Source of the DNA: Phylloscopus collybita
Lineage: Eukaryota; Chordata; Aves; Passeriformes; Phylloscopidae
Assembly (NCBI GenBank): GCA_027886175.1
Contig: JAJNNQ010000045.1
Span: 62,001-126,000 of the forward strand
Length of the DNA stretch: 64,000 bases
Direction: 5' to 3'
A model generated the notes under the pieces. It ran no database searches and was not told the DNA's origin. It saw nothing but the letters and a program-made list of their open reading frames with translations. Positions 1 to 9,222 of the stretch are shown in pieces. The first letter of the stretch is position 1; every line of letters starts with the position of its first letter. Both the position numbers and the translations under genes were made by a program.

Positions 1-440
1 TTGCACATCTCCGGAGAAGGTGCATTCCATCCTTTCCTCCATCGTTTAGATTCGGCTCAGATCCAGCTCGGCTCTGTTCGGCTATGCTCGGCTATTTCCG
101 GATGCATTCGTTCAGATTCGGCTCGTCGGGGAAGCTCGGCTCTGTTCGGCTATGCTCGGCTATTTCCGGATGCCATCGTTCAGATTCGGCTCTTCGGGGA
201 AGCTCGTCTCTGTTCGGCTATGCTCGGCTATTTCCGGATGCCGTCGTTCAGATTCGGCTCTTCGGGCAAGCTCGGCTATGCTCGGCTGTTCCCGGCATAC
301 CTCGGCTATTTCCGGATACAGTCGTTTAGATTCGACTCTTCGGGGAAGCTCGGCTCTGATCGGCTACGCTCGGTGCCGCTCGCTGCGCTGGGCTCCGCCC
401 TGCTCAGCTCGGCTCGGCTCGCTGAGGGGCGGGGCCGAGC
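1..440. repeat. 68-bp CGGCTC-rich tandem repeat
   Basis: Tandem repeat with a period of exactly 68 bp: the phrase starting CTCTGTTCGGC recurs from 70, 138 and 206. Each unit carries the sub-phrase CTATTTCCGGATGC followed by TCGTT and AGATTCGGCTC. The array decays after 300 and ends in a GC-rich tail (GAGGGGCGGGGCCGAGCGGG, 423-442). The same repeat with the same tail lies at 25.43-25.69 kb, directly upstream of the MIS18A-like exon 1. Long open frames across it are by-products of the codon-like composition and are not genes. Confidence 0.9.
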
Positions 441-444
441 GGGA

Positions 445-720
445 AATGCCCCCAAAAAACCCCAAAAATCCCTAAAAAAACCCCCAAAAAAATCCAAAAA
501 ACCCCGCCAAAAATCCCTAAAACAATCCCAAAAAAACCCCAAAGAAATCCCAAAAAAAAGCCCCAAAAAATCCCAAAAAATCCCAAAAAAACACCAAAAA
601 ATCCCTAAAAAAACCCAAAAAAAACCCAAAAAATCACCAAAAAACCCCAACCACAAAAAAAAAAAAAAACCTAAAAAAGCCAAAAAAATCCGTTAAAAAC
701 CCCAAAAAACAAAAAACAAA
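445..720. repeat. Degenerate CCCCAAAAA low-complexity tract
   Basis: About 270 bp of alternating C-runs and A-runs (CCCCAAAAAA, TCCCAAAAAA, CCCTAAAAAA). The minus strand is correspondingly a series of G-runs and T-runs. No gene; the open frames here are compositional. A similar C-run and A-run tract occurs at 7.77-8.06 kb and 33.2-33.5 kb beside both SYCP1 copies. Confidence 0.85.
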
Positions 721-724
721 ATCG

Positions 725-1290
725 ATCAAGGCACGACCAATGAAGCGCCGAGCAATCGATCCAGGCATTACGAGTTGAGCGCCGAGCAATCGATGCAGGC
801 ATTACAAGTAGAGAGCCGAGCAATCGATCCAGGCATTAGCAGTCGAGCGTCGAGCAATCGATCCAGGCATTACGAGTTGAGCGCCGAGCAATCGATGCAG
901 GCATTACAAGTAGAGAGCCGAGCAATCGATCCAGGCATTAGCAGTCGAGCGCCGAGCAATCGATCCAGGCGTTAGCAGTCGAGCGTCGAGCAATCGATCC
1001 AGGCATTAGCAGTCGAGCGTCGAGCAATCGATCCAGGCATTAGCAGTCGAGCGTCGAGCAATCGATCCAGGCATTAGCAGTCGATCGCCGAGCAATCGAT
1101 CCAGGCATTACGAGTCGATTGTCGAGCAATCGATTCAGGCATTAGCAGTCGAGCGCCGAGCAATCGATCCAGGCATTACGAGTTGAGCGTCGAGGAGTCG
1201 TTCCAGACAGTACTAGTCGCGCGTCGAGCAATCGATCCAGGCTGATCAATCGAGCGCCGAGTAATCGATCAAGGATGGCCAATCGAGCGC
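725..1290. repeat. 34-bp satellite carrying ATCGAT
   Basis: Direct tandem repeat of a 34-bp unit built around GAGCAATCGATCCAGGCATT followed by AGCAGTCGAGCG. Spacing between CGATCCAGGC occurrences at 961 and 995 is exactly 34 bp. Roughly 15-16 copies are visible, degenerating at both ends (GAGTCGTTCCAG at about 1194; GGATGGCCAATC at about 1273). A two-unit (68-bp) higher-order pattern alternates GCATTACAAGTAGAG with GCATTAGCAGTCGAG at the left end. I do not recognise it as a named satellite. Confidence 0.9.
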
Positions 1291-1660
1291 AGAGCAATGG
1301 ATCGGGGAGGGGCAATCGAGTGCAGAGGGATGGATCGGGGAGGGGCACTGAAGGTGACAAAAATTGGGGGGGGTGGGGGGAAGGGAGGGGGGCGGGGAGG
1401 AGGGAGGGGGCTCGGGATTTTTGGGGGTATTTGGGGATTGGGGGGGGGCGGGTGTCAGAGTTCTGAAATTTCCCCCCCCACCAAAAAAAGGCAACATCCC
1501 CCAAAAAATAATGAGGAAATTTTATTTACTTGTTTATTTATTTATTTTTGTACTGCTCCGCCCCCCCTTCCCCTCCCCCTTCCCCCCCCTCCCCCACCCT
1601 CACAAAAGAGAGGGGAGGGGTCTGGAGTGGGGGAGTGGTTCAGAGGCAACACTGGTGGTG
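1291..1660. repeat. G-run / C-run low-complexity region
   Basis: Long G-runs (about 1363-1455) followed by C-runs (about 1560-1600), with no convincing gene. The open frames on both strands are glycine- or proline-rich products of the base composition. Confidence 0.7.
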
Positions 1661-1721
1661 GGGGAGGGGCCCCAGGTGCATCCTGGGTGGGTTGGGGAGT
1701 CCCAGGCAGGGATGGGCCGGG

Positions 1722-1805
1722 ACTGACCAGTTGGAACTGGTTTGAACTGGGATGGACTGGGACTGGCTGGGACCAACCGGTTTAAACTGGTTTGACCCAC
1801 CCAGT
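1722..1805. repeat. ACTGG/ACCGG-type short tandem repeat
   Basis: Degenerate 5-10 bp repeat (GAACTGG, GGACTGG, GACTGGCTGG, AAACTGG). No gene is seen between here and 1950. Confidence 0.6.
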
Positions 1806-1949
1806 CTGGGCCGGTCTGAGCCGGGGGCTTTGTGGGGGGTCCAAGGCTGCTCGTGGCGTTTTTGGGGCTTTTTTGGTTTTTTTTGTTTCAAAACCTGCAA
1901 AAATCAGCTTGGGGGGGGTGGGGGGGCGGGGCCGGAGCACCTAGGGGGG

Positions 1950-2195
1950 GACAGGTGAGACAGGTGTGACACGCACACACACACAGGTGAGCCCAGGTGT
2001 GAGACACACACACAGAGGTGTGCCCAGGTGTGACACGCATACACACACAGGTGTGTCCAGATGAGCCCAGGTGTGTCCAGGTGTCCCCAGGCAGGACATG
2101 CACACACACAGGTGTGACACACACGCACGAAAGGTGTGTCCAGGTGTGCCCAGGTGTGCCCAGGTGTGACACACATGCACGAAGGTGTGTCCAGC
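1950..2195. repeat. CAGGTGTG minisatellite with embedded CA runs
   Basis: Tandem array of CAGGTGTG[C/T]C and CAGGTGTGACAC words separated by short (CA)n tracts. Cys/Val/His-rich open frames on the minus strand come from this repeat and are rejected as genes. Confidence 0.85.
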
Positions 2196-2425
2196 TGGGG
2201 CACTGCTTGATGTTTCCAAGACGGCGGCAAAAAGGGCGGGGAAAAAAGATATGAAAGACCCACAAGCTCACAGTCCGGGGCTGCCACGCGCATCGGGGTG
2301 GGCTGAGGGGGAGCGCTGCAGTACCGCGCTCTGTCCACACGGTGGCAGCACCGCACCGGAGCTCAGCCCTGGGTCGGGGACAGGCAGAGAGTGGAGGCAA
2401 AAAAGGCGTCCAAACATCCCCTTCC
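2196..2425. repeat. Short duplicated unit with CTCF-like site (copy 1)
   Basis: From about 2260 this matches 8926-9016 and 35121-35350: ACAGTCCGGGGCTGCCACGC, then GCTGCAGTACCGCGCTCTGT, then the CTCF-like box CCACACGGTGGCAGCAC at 2335-2351. The piece at about 2204-2248 is the reverse complement of the block preceding the unit in the other two copies, so a micro-inversion separates this copy from the others. Confidence 0.8.
2335..2351 (+). promoter_or_regulatory. CTCF-like motif
   Basis: CCACACGGTGGCAGCAC fits most of the CTCF core CCASYAGRKGGCR, with 11 of 13 positions matched by my count. It recurs at about 8999-9015, 35189-35205 and 35282-35298; a better match lies at 9093-9108. Binding is inference. 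Confidence 0.4.
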
Positions 2426-2429
2426 ATTC

Positions 2430-4200
2430 TCTACATTAAATGCCACAAAAGTCTCCCAACCACAACGACAAGAACCCTGTCACCAATGAAATTCAAACCA
2501 AAAAAAGTCTTTATTTTAGGTTATATTTCCAAATTTTTAATCTTTTTTATTTTTATATTGCTATTTATCATTACAATTTATCTTTTATATTCCTATCTAT
2601 ATTACATCTCATATATTATATGCAACATGTAATATGATATATTGTCTTTATATAATTGATAATATTTTTTCGTTTTATATTTCTATTTTGGGAATTTATA
2701 TTGTTCCATTTCTGTATTTTTTTAAATTTGTGTTTATGTTATTTTAAATTTATTTATGATATTTTAAGTGATATGAATTCATTAACCTAACACAGCAGAA
2801 GGACAATTAATTACAATTAAACTAGCCTGGTTTTCCAAGGGGTAAAGATTTCATTTTCATTAAAATAATATTGGCATATTTTCTCTTTTCAAGTTTTTTC
2901 GGAAGGTGGGCTGTTTTTCGGGGGGTTTGCTTTGGGGTGTTTTTGTTTGCTTTGGTTTGGATTTCTCTGTTAGTAAACAATGAGGTTGGGAGAGTTACAA
3001 CATAAAATGCCGCCCTGGTTTTACGGCTGTCTCTGAAATCCACCTCGACACCAAGTTACTGCTGGTGATGCTGGACGTGGGTGGGATGAGCCCTGCTGTT
3101 GGGGGTTCCAAAGAAAAACACGGCACCGCCCGCGTTCAGGTTTTTTAATGGAGCAGAAAAGGCAGAGGTTTTGCTGCCTGCACTCTCAACCCGATCCCGA
3201 CGTCCCGTGGCCATGGGTGTCGTTCTTCAGCTCCTTTCCTGCCAACAGCCAAACTTCCAGACACTCAGGGCAAGAAAGAGTAATGGGCAAAAAAAAATAA
3301 AGGAAGAAAGGAAACATGAAAAAATAAAATAAAATAGAAATAAAAATTTAAAAATAAAATAAATTTGAAAGTAATAAAAATATAGTAAAAAATATAAAAA
3401 GAAAAATAAGATAAATGAAATAAAAATATAAAAATACAAAACTAAAACAAAGCAAGTAAAAATAATATATAAAATTAAAAAATTATAGATATTAAAAATA
3501 AAATTAAAGAAGAAAAGGAATTAAAAAAATAAAAAGCTAAAATAAAAATAAAATTAGAGGGAATAAAACATAAAAACATTTTAAAAATACAAAATAAGAA
3601 AGAAAATAACATGAAGAAATAAAACACAATAAAATCAAAATATAGCATTAAAAAAACCCAAAATCAAAAAAGCAATAAATAAAAAGTAAAATAAACAATA
3701 TATAGAATAAAAGACAAAATTAAATAAATGCAGCTCTCCCCTCATGCCATTGCCTAACACAGCTCCTGGATTCTGCAGGGGTAGGGAAAACAAACCCTGT
3801 GCTTCCCAGCAAGTAAAGCTTTCTAGGCAATCCCCAGTTTTGCTTGGAAACAAATTCTGTTTTAGTGGAAATCTCACTTGGGATGAACATCCAAATGTGC
3901 CAAGCCAGGAAAGAACCACCCCATTGTGTCCAAGGAACAGCAATTAGGCCGTTTAGGATTTAAGTTTTATTGGGATTTTAATGGGATAGTTAAAAATGCA
4001 GTACCTTTAACTTTACAGAGAGATGAATTATGGCAAAAAAAAAAAAAAAAAAAAAAAACACTTAGCAAGTTGGCTGGTGCTGAACAATTGGGGTTTACCA
4101 ATAGGAATTTGGTAAATGTCCTTGGAAATGTGCCCTATGATGCAGCAAAACTCCAACTAGGACGGAAAACTGGCATTTGCAAACATCCCCCCAAACCGCC
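2430..4200. repeat. AT-rich duplicated block, copy 1 (pairs with 35.37-37.09 kb)
   Basis: Near-identical in long stretches to 35370-37090, in the same orientation, with a few small indels. Contents in order: an AT-rich stretch (2500-2780), a mixed-composition segment (2820-3290), a very A-rich AAAATAAAAT tract (3290-3725), and a segment starting ATGCAGCTCTCCCC (3727). The reading frames shared by both copies are short, and most lie in compositionally biased sequence. No gene is recognised. Copy 1 has a poly(A) run at about 4035-4058 that is absent from the other copy. Confidence 0.88.
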
Positions 4201-4219
4201 GCATATATTTTTTGTATAT

Positions 4220-4325
4220 AAAAAAAAAACTTAACGAAACCAATACTCCTAAAAATCCTTTCACTAAACACATAAAAGATCCTACAGAAATAACTAGTAA
4301 TATAAAGCCATGCAATTAATACTTT
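4220..4325. repeat. About 100-bp dispersed repeat, copy 1 (pairs with 8455-8560)
   Basis: Shares TCCTTTCACTAAACACATAA and flanking sequence with 8486-8560, including AAAAACTTAAC upstream and ACTAGTAA downstream. The two copies differ by scattered substitutions. It ends the AT-rich block here, and sits between the ETS/RFX array and the YY1-type unit in the second location. Confidence 0.75.
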
Positions 4326-5337
4326 AAAATATTATGGATCTACTTACTTGGCTACTTACTTGAAATCTTTATATCTCCTTTTAAAACTCTTAAAAAACCC
4401 TGTTCTTTTAGTATTTGAGAATTTTACTTCTACGATGAACCTGAGAGAACAGGATTTCCTTCAGCACTGGATGGTACTTCTCTTGTAATTATGATCTGAT
4501 CAGTATAACCAAGGGTAACATAAAAGAAAAAAGAGGTTAATGCACATTGTCTGTTTGGTAGGGTACAATAAATTAGCTAACATACCAGCCAACTTACGGG
4601 TGTCAACTTAGAAAAAAACCTCGAGAATAGAACTTTACCTTTTTACATTTGTAAAACAGTCATTTGGAAGCCCATTCTCTTTTCGGCTGTGAAAAAAATA
4701 AAAGTAGGAACAAAAGCAGAGAAGTTAAACAGAGAAAGCTCTTTTTCCAGAATTTTTGAATTATTTGAGTCTTTTCAGTTTATTATTGCTCAGTTCTGTT
4801 TTGAAATTCAACTTGGTCTCACCTGATTCAGGTCTTCTTTGTGCTTGCTGATGCCGGGTCAGATTTGCAGCTTGGGATGTCTGTGATACCTGGAAAAAGC
4901 ATCCCTCTTGTTGTGGTTAAAGAACTGTTCTTTCCATTTTTTTGCAATTGTGGTATCATACCTCTTTAACACTAGTTCTTCTTTACTTCATAAACAGCAG
5001 TTTCACAACTTAAACACTGTCACTTTGAACTTGGACTCAAAGTCAAAGAAACACATCTTACTCATGACTGGGTATAAATTTTACCAAAAAAATCTACATT
5101 GCCTTTTCTCCTCCTTTTATTACACCTTTTTAAACATTCATTTCCTTATTATCAAACACTTTGCCTCATTCTAGACAAGCATTAGCAATTCACTTTTGAA
5201 CACCTCTGTGTAGATGCCCCCAATGTAGACAAAGACATGCAATTACATTTCTCACCTGTCAGATGAGATCTAGGGCCGGCAGAAAATATTTTTATGACTG
5301 TCTAGCTCATTTTTTTTTGCCTTTTTACAAGCCTTAC

Positions 5338-5405
5338 CCAGTTCAGCAGATTTATTTTGGAGCTTCAAGGTAAGCAGCTTGGACTCGTCTTCACATTTCT
5401 TTCAT
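5338..5405 (-). pseudogene. SYCP1 copy A exon (KLLTLKLQNKSAEL)
   Basis: Aligns with human QLKILTMELQKKSSELEE. Acceptor CTCAG, donor CTGG|GTAAGG. In the SYCP1 frame the first complete codon is TGA, so the exon is broken or originally began a few bases later. Copy B (29144-29077) has LTLELQ, closer to the human form. Confidence 0.75.
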
Positions 5406-6086
5406 CTGAGAAAATGGTAATTTTAAAAGCCCAAATGTAAGTACAAAGCACTGCATTTGAAACTTCAAGGACAATAGGACAGTCTTACCACAAGCACTTT
5501 CAAAACACTGACCTTTCAACAAGCAGGTGATGTATCTGCCTGCAACACAGAACAAATTTAACTTGTACAGCTTTGGAACAGTAGGCATAAAAGTAAACAA
5601 ATACATACTTACAGAAATCTGTGTTTCTTAAAGGCAGAGTTATGGAAGCTGGAGGGGGCAAAAACTGACTTTTTACAGACCAGTATCAACCATCACAAAT
5701 AAAAAAAATAACCTACATTAAATTCTCTGCATTTAGACCACTGTGTCAAAAAACCTCTAAATTTTTAAATAAACTAATTACATGAAATAAATATTGATCT
5801 CTTGACTGCACTTCACAGACAACTTCGAGTGACTGTTTGAAAAACAAGGTTCCAAATTTGGCCCAGTGGAACAGCAACAGGAGGGGCCAGGCAGTGAATA
5901 CAGGCAGGGTATTAAATGAATAAAAATGAATAAAAATGAATAAAAGAGGGTCCCAGTGTCTCAGTGTGGCCTGCTCACCATTCCTGCACTCCACATCTGT
6001 CTGCCCTGGCACTGCACGTGTAACTGAAGTTATGAAGTACAAAACTGTTGAGCCAGGAGCGCAAACACAACAAACAGAATTCTCAC

Positions 6087-6156
6087 ATTTGAAACTCATT
6101 TCCAGTCTGTTGTTCTCCGCTTGCAACCGAAGCTCTTCAAACGCCACTGTCATTCT
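6087..6156 (-). pseudogene. SYCP1 copy A exon (VAFEELRLQAENNRLEMSFK)
   Basis: The best-conserved exon of this copy: 23 codons plus one base, donor T|GTGAGA. It continues the preceding exon (HSKVE, donor GTGAGT at 6377) in the order seen in human SYCP1. If the exon begins at the homologous position, the intron ends in TTTTTGG instead of AG, so normal splicing should fail or shift by two bases and break the frame. Confidence 0.85.
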
Positions 6157-6377
6157 CCAAAAACAAAATTTCAGATTTGAACTTCAGTACTGGAAACCCT
6201 GGAGGTTCTCCAGGGGCTGCTGCCAACCTCAGCCATTCAGAGGAATCACCAAGTAGGTGAAACAGAGTCCAGAAAGATGTTCTGGCATGGACACAAACAG
6301 CATCTCAACATCAACGTGGAACTCAGCTCAGCACATCCACACAACTCACACTCCTTTGATCAAGCTAGGTCACTCAC

Positions 6378-6436
6378 TTCTACCTTGCTGTGAAGTTCCG
6401 CATACAATTGCCTCATTTCTTCTTTTTCCTCTTCAT
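6378..6436 (-). pseudogene. SYCP1 copy A exon (EEMRQLYAELHSKVE)
   Basis: 59 bp with acceptor GATAG and donor GAA|GTGAGTGA. Residues align with human YEREETRQVYMDLNNNIE. Copy B has YEEL where this copy has YAEL. Confidence 0.78.
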
Positions 6437-7569
6437 CTATCAAAGCAAGAATGCACAAGAAATTTTTTCCTTTGGAAAAAGAATGCCAGGTGTCCAAGTC
6501 ATTGTGCTTAACCAGCATAATGAATTAAAAAAGGAATTATCAGCTCCTTTCCGTGTTAAATTATTCATTATGAAGCATTGTGCCAAAAGATAAAGAACCT
6601 AGGGAAAATGTGTATCTCATTGAAACATTAAGCAAGCTCAGCTTTTCAATTTGTTTCCAATATAATTTTTTTCTGTGAAAAGTGTCATTCTGGATCAATT
6701 TCTGCAACCATATCAATTATTATGGCATTAGTGTTGTTGAATATTACTGTATCAAACTGTTAGCATTTGATAAACTGTACTGTAGGGCTCAGCAGTGAAT
6801 TTCTTCCTATCAGCAGATACCAATAACCATATATAATGTCATTATAAAGTTGCAACAACACTCCATGTCCATGTTTTCCTTCTTTCCTTTCATTTTTGTA
6901 ATTGATACTATTTTTCCCTAAGAAATCAATTAAGAAGAGAACAACTACCAGAAAAGAACAGTACATCTATACACAAGTGTTTCTAAATTAGGCTAAAAAG
7001 AAACAGACACTTCTGAAGTCTCCGGGACCGAGCTAGTAAAATTTTAATGACTATAATAACAACTCTAAATTGCACATAAAGTAAAATTCCCCAACCAAGG
7101 ACATGTTTGAAAACCTCAAGAATTTAAAACTTCCTTGGCTTGTTCAGTTTCGTGAGAAGACTTCCAGTTCCTCATTATTCCTTGGGGTATAAAAAAACTT
7201 TTTTTCCCCACAAACGTGTGACTGCTGCAGACAGGAAATGACAGCTCTGGAAATTTGTTAAAGAGTGCTGGGAATTTAGAGGAGACTCTACTGCCTAGAA
7301 ACAGGCGTGGAGTGCCACTTGGTCTGGCTTCATATATTCACAGTATCTGGGTGGGACAGAGAACCTTCCTTGGCCTCACCAGGCTTCACTTTGAATTTTG
7401 TGAGCCACTGAAAATTCACTGCTGATTTTAAGGGCTACATCCAGTCCATCTCAGCTGGAGAAATTTATATTCTTTTTCTATGAACAAAACAAATTCCAAC
7501 CTTCTCCCCTCTGCAAAACTTTCAAACAAACCACTAACAGAGACTCTTTCTAAGGAAACCTCCACTTAC

Positions 7570-7640
7570 CTTTCTGACACAAGCCCCATTTTCCAGCAAT
7601 ACCTCCAAATCTCTTTTTTTCTTCTTTAACACGCTACAAC
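7570..7640 (-). pseudogene. Probable SYCP1 copy A exon (RDLEVLLENGACVRK)
   Basis: 71 bp between acceptor AAATTTAG and donor AAAG|GTAAGTG, open in one frame with lysine-rich coiled-coil-like content. It precedes the EEMRQLY exon as expected for the human HLCNLLKETCARSAEK region, but similarity is weak. The same exon is present in copy B at 33076-33006. Confidence 0.55.
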
Positions 7641-7764
7641 CTAAATTTAAAATTAATAAAATGTTAATTAACTTTTTTAATATTTTGGTTTTCTTGCTAG
7701 ATATTACATATTTTTAATGATAAAAACTTCAAACTTGACACTTTTTACTATCATTATTTAAAGA

Positions 7765-8215
7765 AAAAATAATCCCAGAAGCCCCAAATCCCCCAAACTG
7801 CCCCAAACCATCGCAGAAACCCCAAAACCATCCCCAAAACCCACCCCAACAATCCCCAAAACCCGCCCCCCGGAACCCCCAAACCCCCGAACCATCCCCA
7901 AGCCCCCCGCCCCCCGCAAATATCCCCCAAAACTGCCCCCAAAACCCAGCAAGCCCCAAAACCCCATCGAACCCCCCCCAAATCCCCCCAAAGTTCCCCA
8001 AATCCGATAAAGCCCCCCAAATCCCCCCAAACCCCCCCAGCCCCTCCCCGCCGTCCCTGCAGGCTGCATTTCCGGCCCCGCAGCGCCGTCACCTTCAGCA
8101 GCAGCGCGGGGCGGCACCCCCGGGACCCCCGGGACCCTGCAAAAACCGCCGGAGACCCCAAACCCCCCCTCCCCCCCCGCCCCGGAGACCCCAAAATCCC
8201 CCCGAGCCCACCCGG
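7765..8215. repeat. C-rich tract at the 5' side of SYCP1 copy A
   Basis: Runs of CCCCAAA and CCCCCC, giving G-runs on the minus strand, grading into a CpG-rich segment with GTCCCTGCAGGCTGCATTTC. It is duplicated with little change at 33190-33660 beside copy B. The long glycine-rich minus-strand open frames here are compositional. The G-runs could form quadruplexes. Confidence 0.75.
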
Positions 8216-8279
8216 AAGCAGCGGCAGCCGGCGGGATTCCCCCCGAGAGCAGCGAGGTGCGGCGGAGCGGCTCTGACAC

Positions 8280-8435
8280 GCGACCGGTGCGGCCCGGAAG
8301 TGAGCACAGACACGTGGCTCAGAGCGGCCCGGGGGGTTACCATGGAAACGAGAGACGCAGCGGCCCGGAAGTTATCATACAGACGAGGCCTAGAGCGGCC
8401 CGGCAGTTACCATGGAGACGATGCCTGGAGCGGCG
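8280..8435 (+). promoter_or_regulatory. 35-bp array with ETS and RFX X-box sites
   Basis: Four units start GCGGCCCGG at 8289, 8324, 8360 and 8395, a 35-bp period. CCGGAAGT (ETS consensus) occurs at 8294-8301 and 8365-8372. GTTACCATGGAAAC at 8336-8349 and GTTACCATGGAGAC at 8406-8419 fit the palindromic RFX X-box. The array lies upstream of SYCP1 copy A on that gene's strand. A promoter role is inference, though RFX factors are known regulators of ciliary and testis genes. Confidence 0.6.
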
Positions 8436-8454
8436 TCTTTTTTTCGGCATATTA

Positions 8455-8560
8455 AAAAAACTTAACAAAACAAAACTAATACTCTTTAAAAATCCTTTCA
8501 CTAAACACATAAAAGATCCTACAAAAAAGTCACTAGTAACAGAAAGTCATGCAACTCACA
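8455..8560. repeat. About 100-bp dispersed repeat, copy 2
   Basis: Second copy of the element at 4220-4325; see that entry. It interrupts the CpG-rich promoter-like zone. Confidence 0.75.
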
Positions 8561-8589
8561 CTTTTAAAAAATTACAATGGCCGAGCAAG

Positions 8590-9120
8590 CCGCCTTGAGA
8601 AGGCTGTCACATGACTTCCGCCCTCACTCGCCGCCAGCTTAGTTGTGGCTGAAGCCGCTTCCGTTTGAGCCGCCATCTTTTTTGTGGTAGCCCTGTGTCT
8701 CCCCGGCTCCAGACAGAAGTGCCTGACTAAATCGACTGTCGGAACCCCTCGGGGGCACTGCTGAGCCTCCAGCTCGTGCTCGCGCGCCGGGAAACCCCCC
8801 AGAAAAATCACTCTCGGCCGGTGCTGTGGTGGGGTTTTTGCGCAGGCAGCTGGCTAGATGCCACCAGGGTCCTTGCTTTTTTCTCGCCCTTTTTGCCGCC
8901 GTCTTGGAAAGGTCAAGCAGCGCCCACAAGCTCACAGTCCGGGGCTGCCACGCGCATCGGGGTGGGCTGAGGGGATGCACTGCAGTACCGCGCTCTGTCC
9001 ACACGGTGGCAGCACTGGCCCAGATTTCAGCCAGGGTCTGTCACACACGTCGGGGACGGGCACGGGAGAGCGCTGCAGTACCGCTCTCTGTGCACCAGGT
9101 GGCAGCACTGCCCCAAGCTC
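8590..9120. repeat. YY1/ETS-rich unit plus CTCF-like unit (copy 2)
   Basis: One unit of the array found in four tandem copies at 33.78-35.1 kb (ACTTCCGCCCTCACTCGCCG, then GCCGCCATCTTTTTTGTGG, then CTGACTAAATCGACTG). It is followed at 8926-9108 by the CTCF-like unit in two tandem copies. These look like duplicated CpG-island promoter DNA. Open frames across it are on both strands and not conserved between copies. Confidence 0.8.
9093..9108 (+). promoter_or_regulatory. CTCF-like motif, best match in the window
   Basis: CACCAGGTGGCAGCAC, preceded by G, matches 12 of 13 positions of CCASYAGRKGGCR by my count. Confidence 0.45.
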
Positions 9121-9222
9121 GGCACTCGGGGCGGAGGACGCGAAGGGGCGGAGCCGGCCGCCCGCCCGGGAGCGGTTCCGCCGGACTCCTCGGCGGCCAC
9201 GCGGAGCAGGGGGCCCGGCCGC

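Larger units (their letters stand above)
4823..7640 (-). pseudogene. SYCP1 fragment, copy A (decayed multi-exon copy)
   Basis: Partial copy of synaptonemal complex protein 1, the coiled-coil transverse filament that joins homologous chromosomes in meiosis. Exon-like pieces, in transcription order: 7640-7570 (DLEVLLENGACVRK), 6436-6378 (EEEKEEMRQLYAELHSKVE), 6156-6087 (RMTVAFEELRLQAENNRLE, matching human MITAFEELRVQAENSRLE), 5405-5338 (KLLTLKLQNKSAEL), and a doubtful 4880-4823 (KHKEDLNQ, aligning with the human KHK region). Introns remain, so it is not a retrocopy. The acceptor before 6156 reads GG where AG is expected. The 5405 exon has TGA in its first full codon in the SYCP1 frame, and the 4880 exon also has a TGA. 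A roughly 1.7-kb segment carrying several exons of copy B is cleanly missing at about 5742. Identity is strong for the 6.1 and 6.4 kb exons and weaker for the rest. Confidence 0.82.

Noticed and set aside
1888..2427. 179-codon Cys/His/Thr-rich frame on the minus strand
   Set aside because: Produced by the CAGGTGTG/CA minisatellite.
3099..3332. 77-codon frame kept in both AT-rich blocks (also 36023-36256)
   Set aside because: The two blocks are near-identical throughout, so conservation of the frame carries no information. No recognisable domain.
7729..8279. Glycine-rich minus-strand frames up to 173 codons, repeated at 33.2-33.8 kb
   Set aside because: Compositional, from G-runs. The frame differs between the two copies because of indels.
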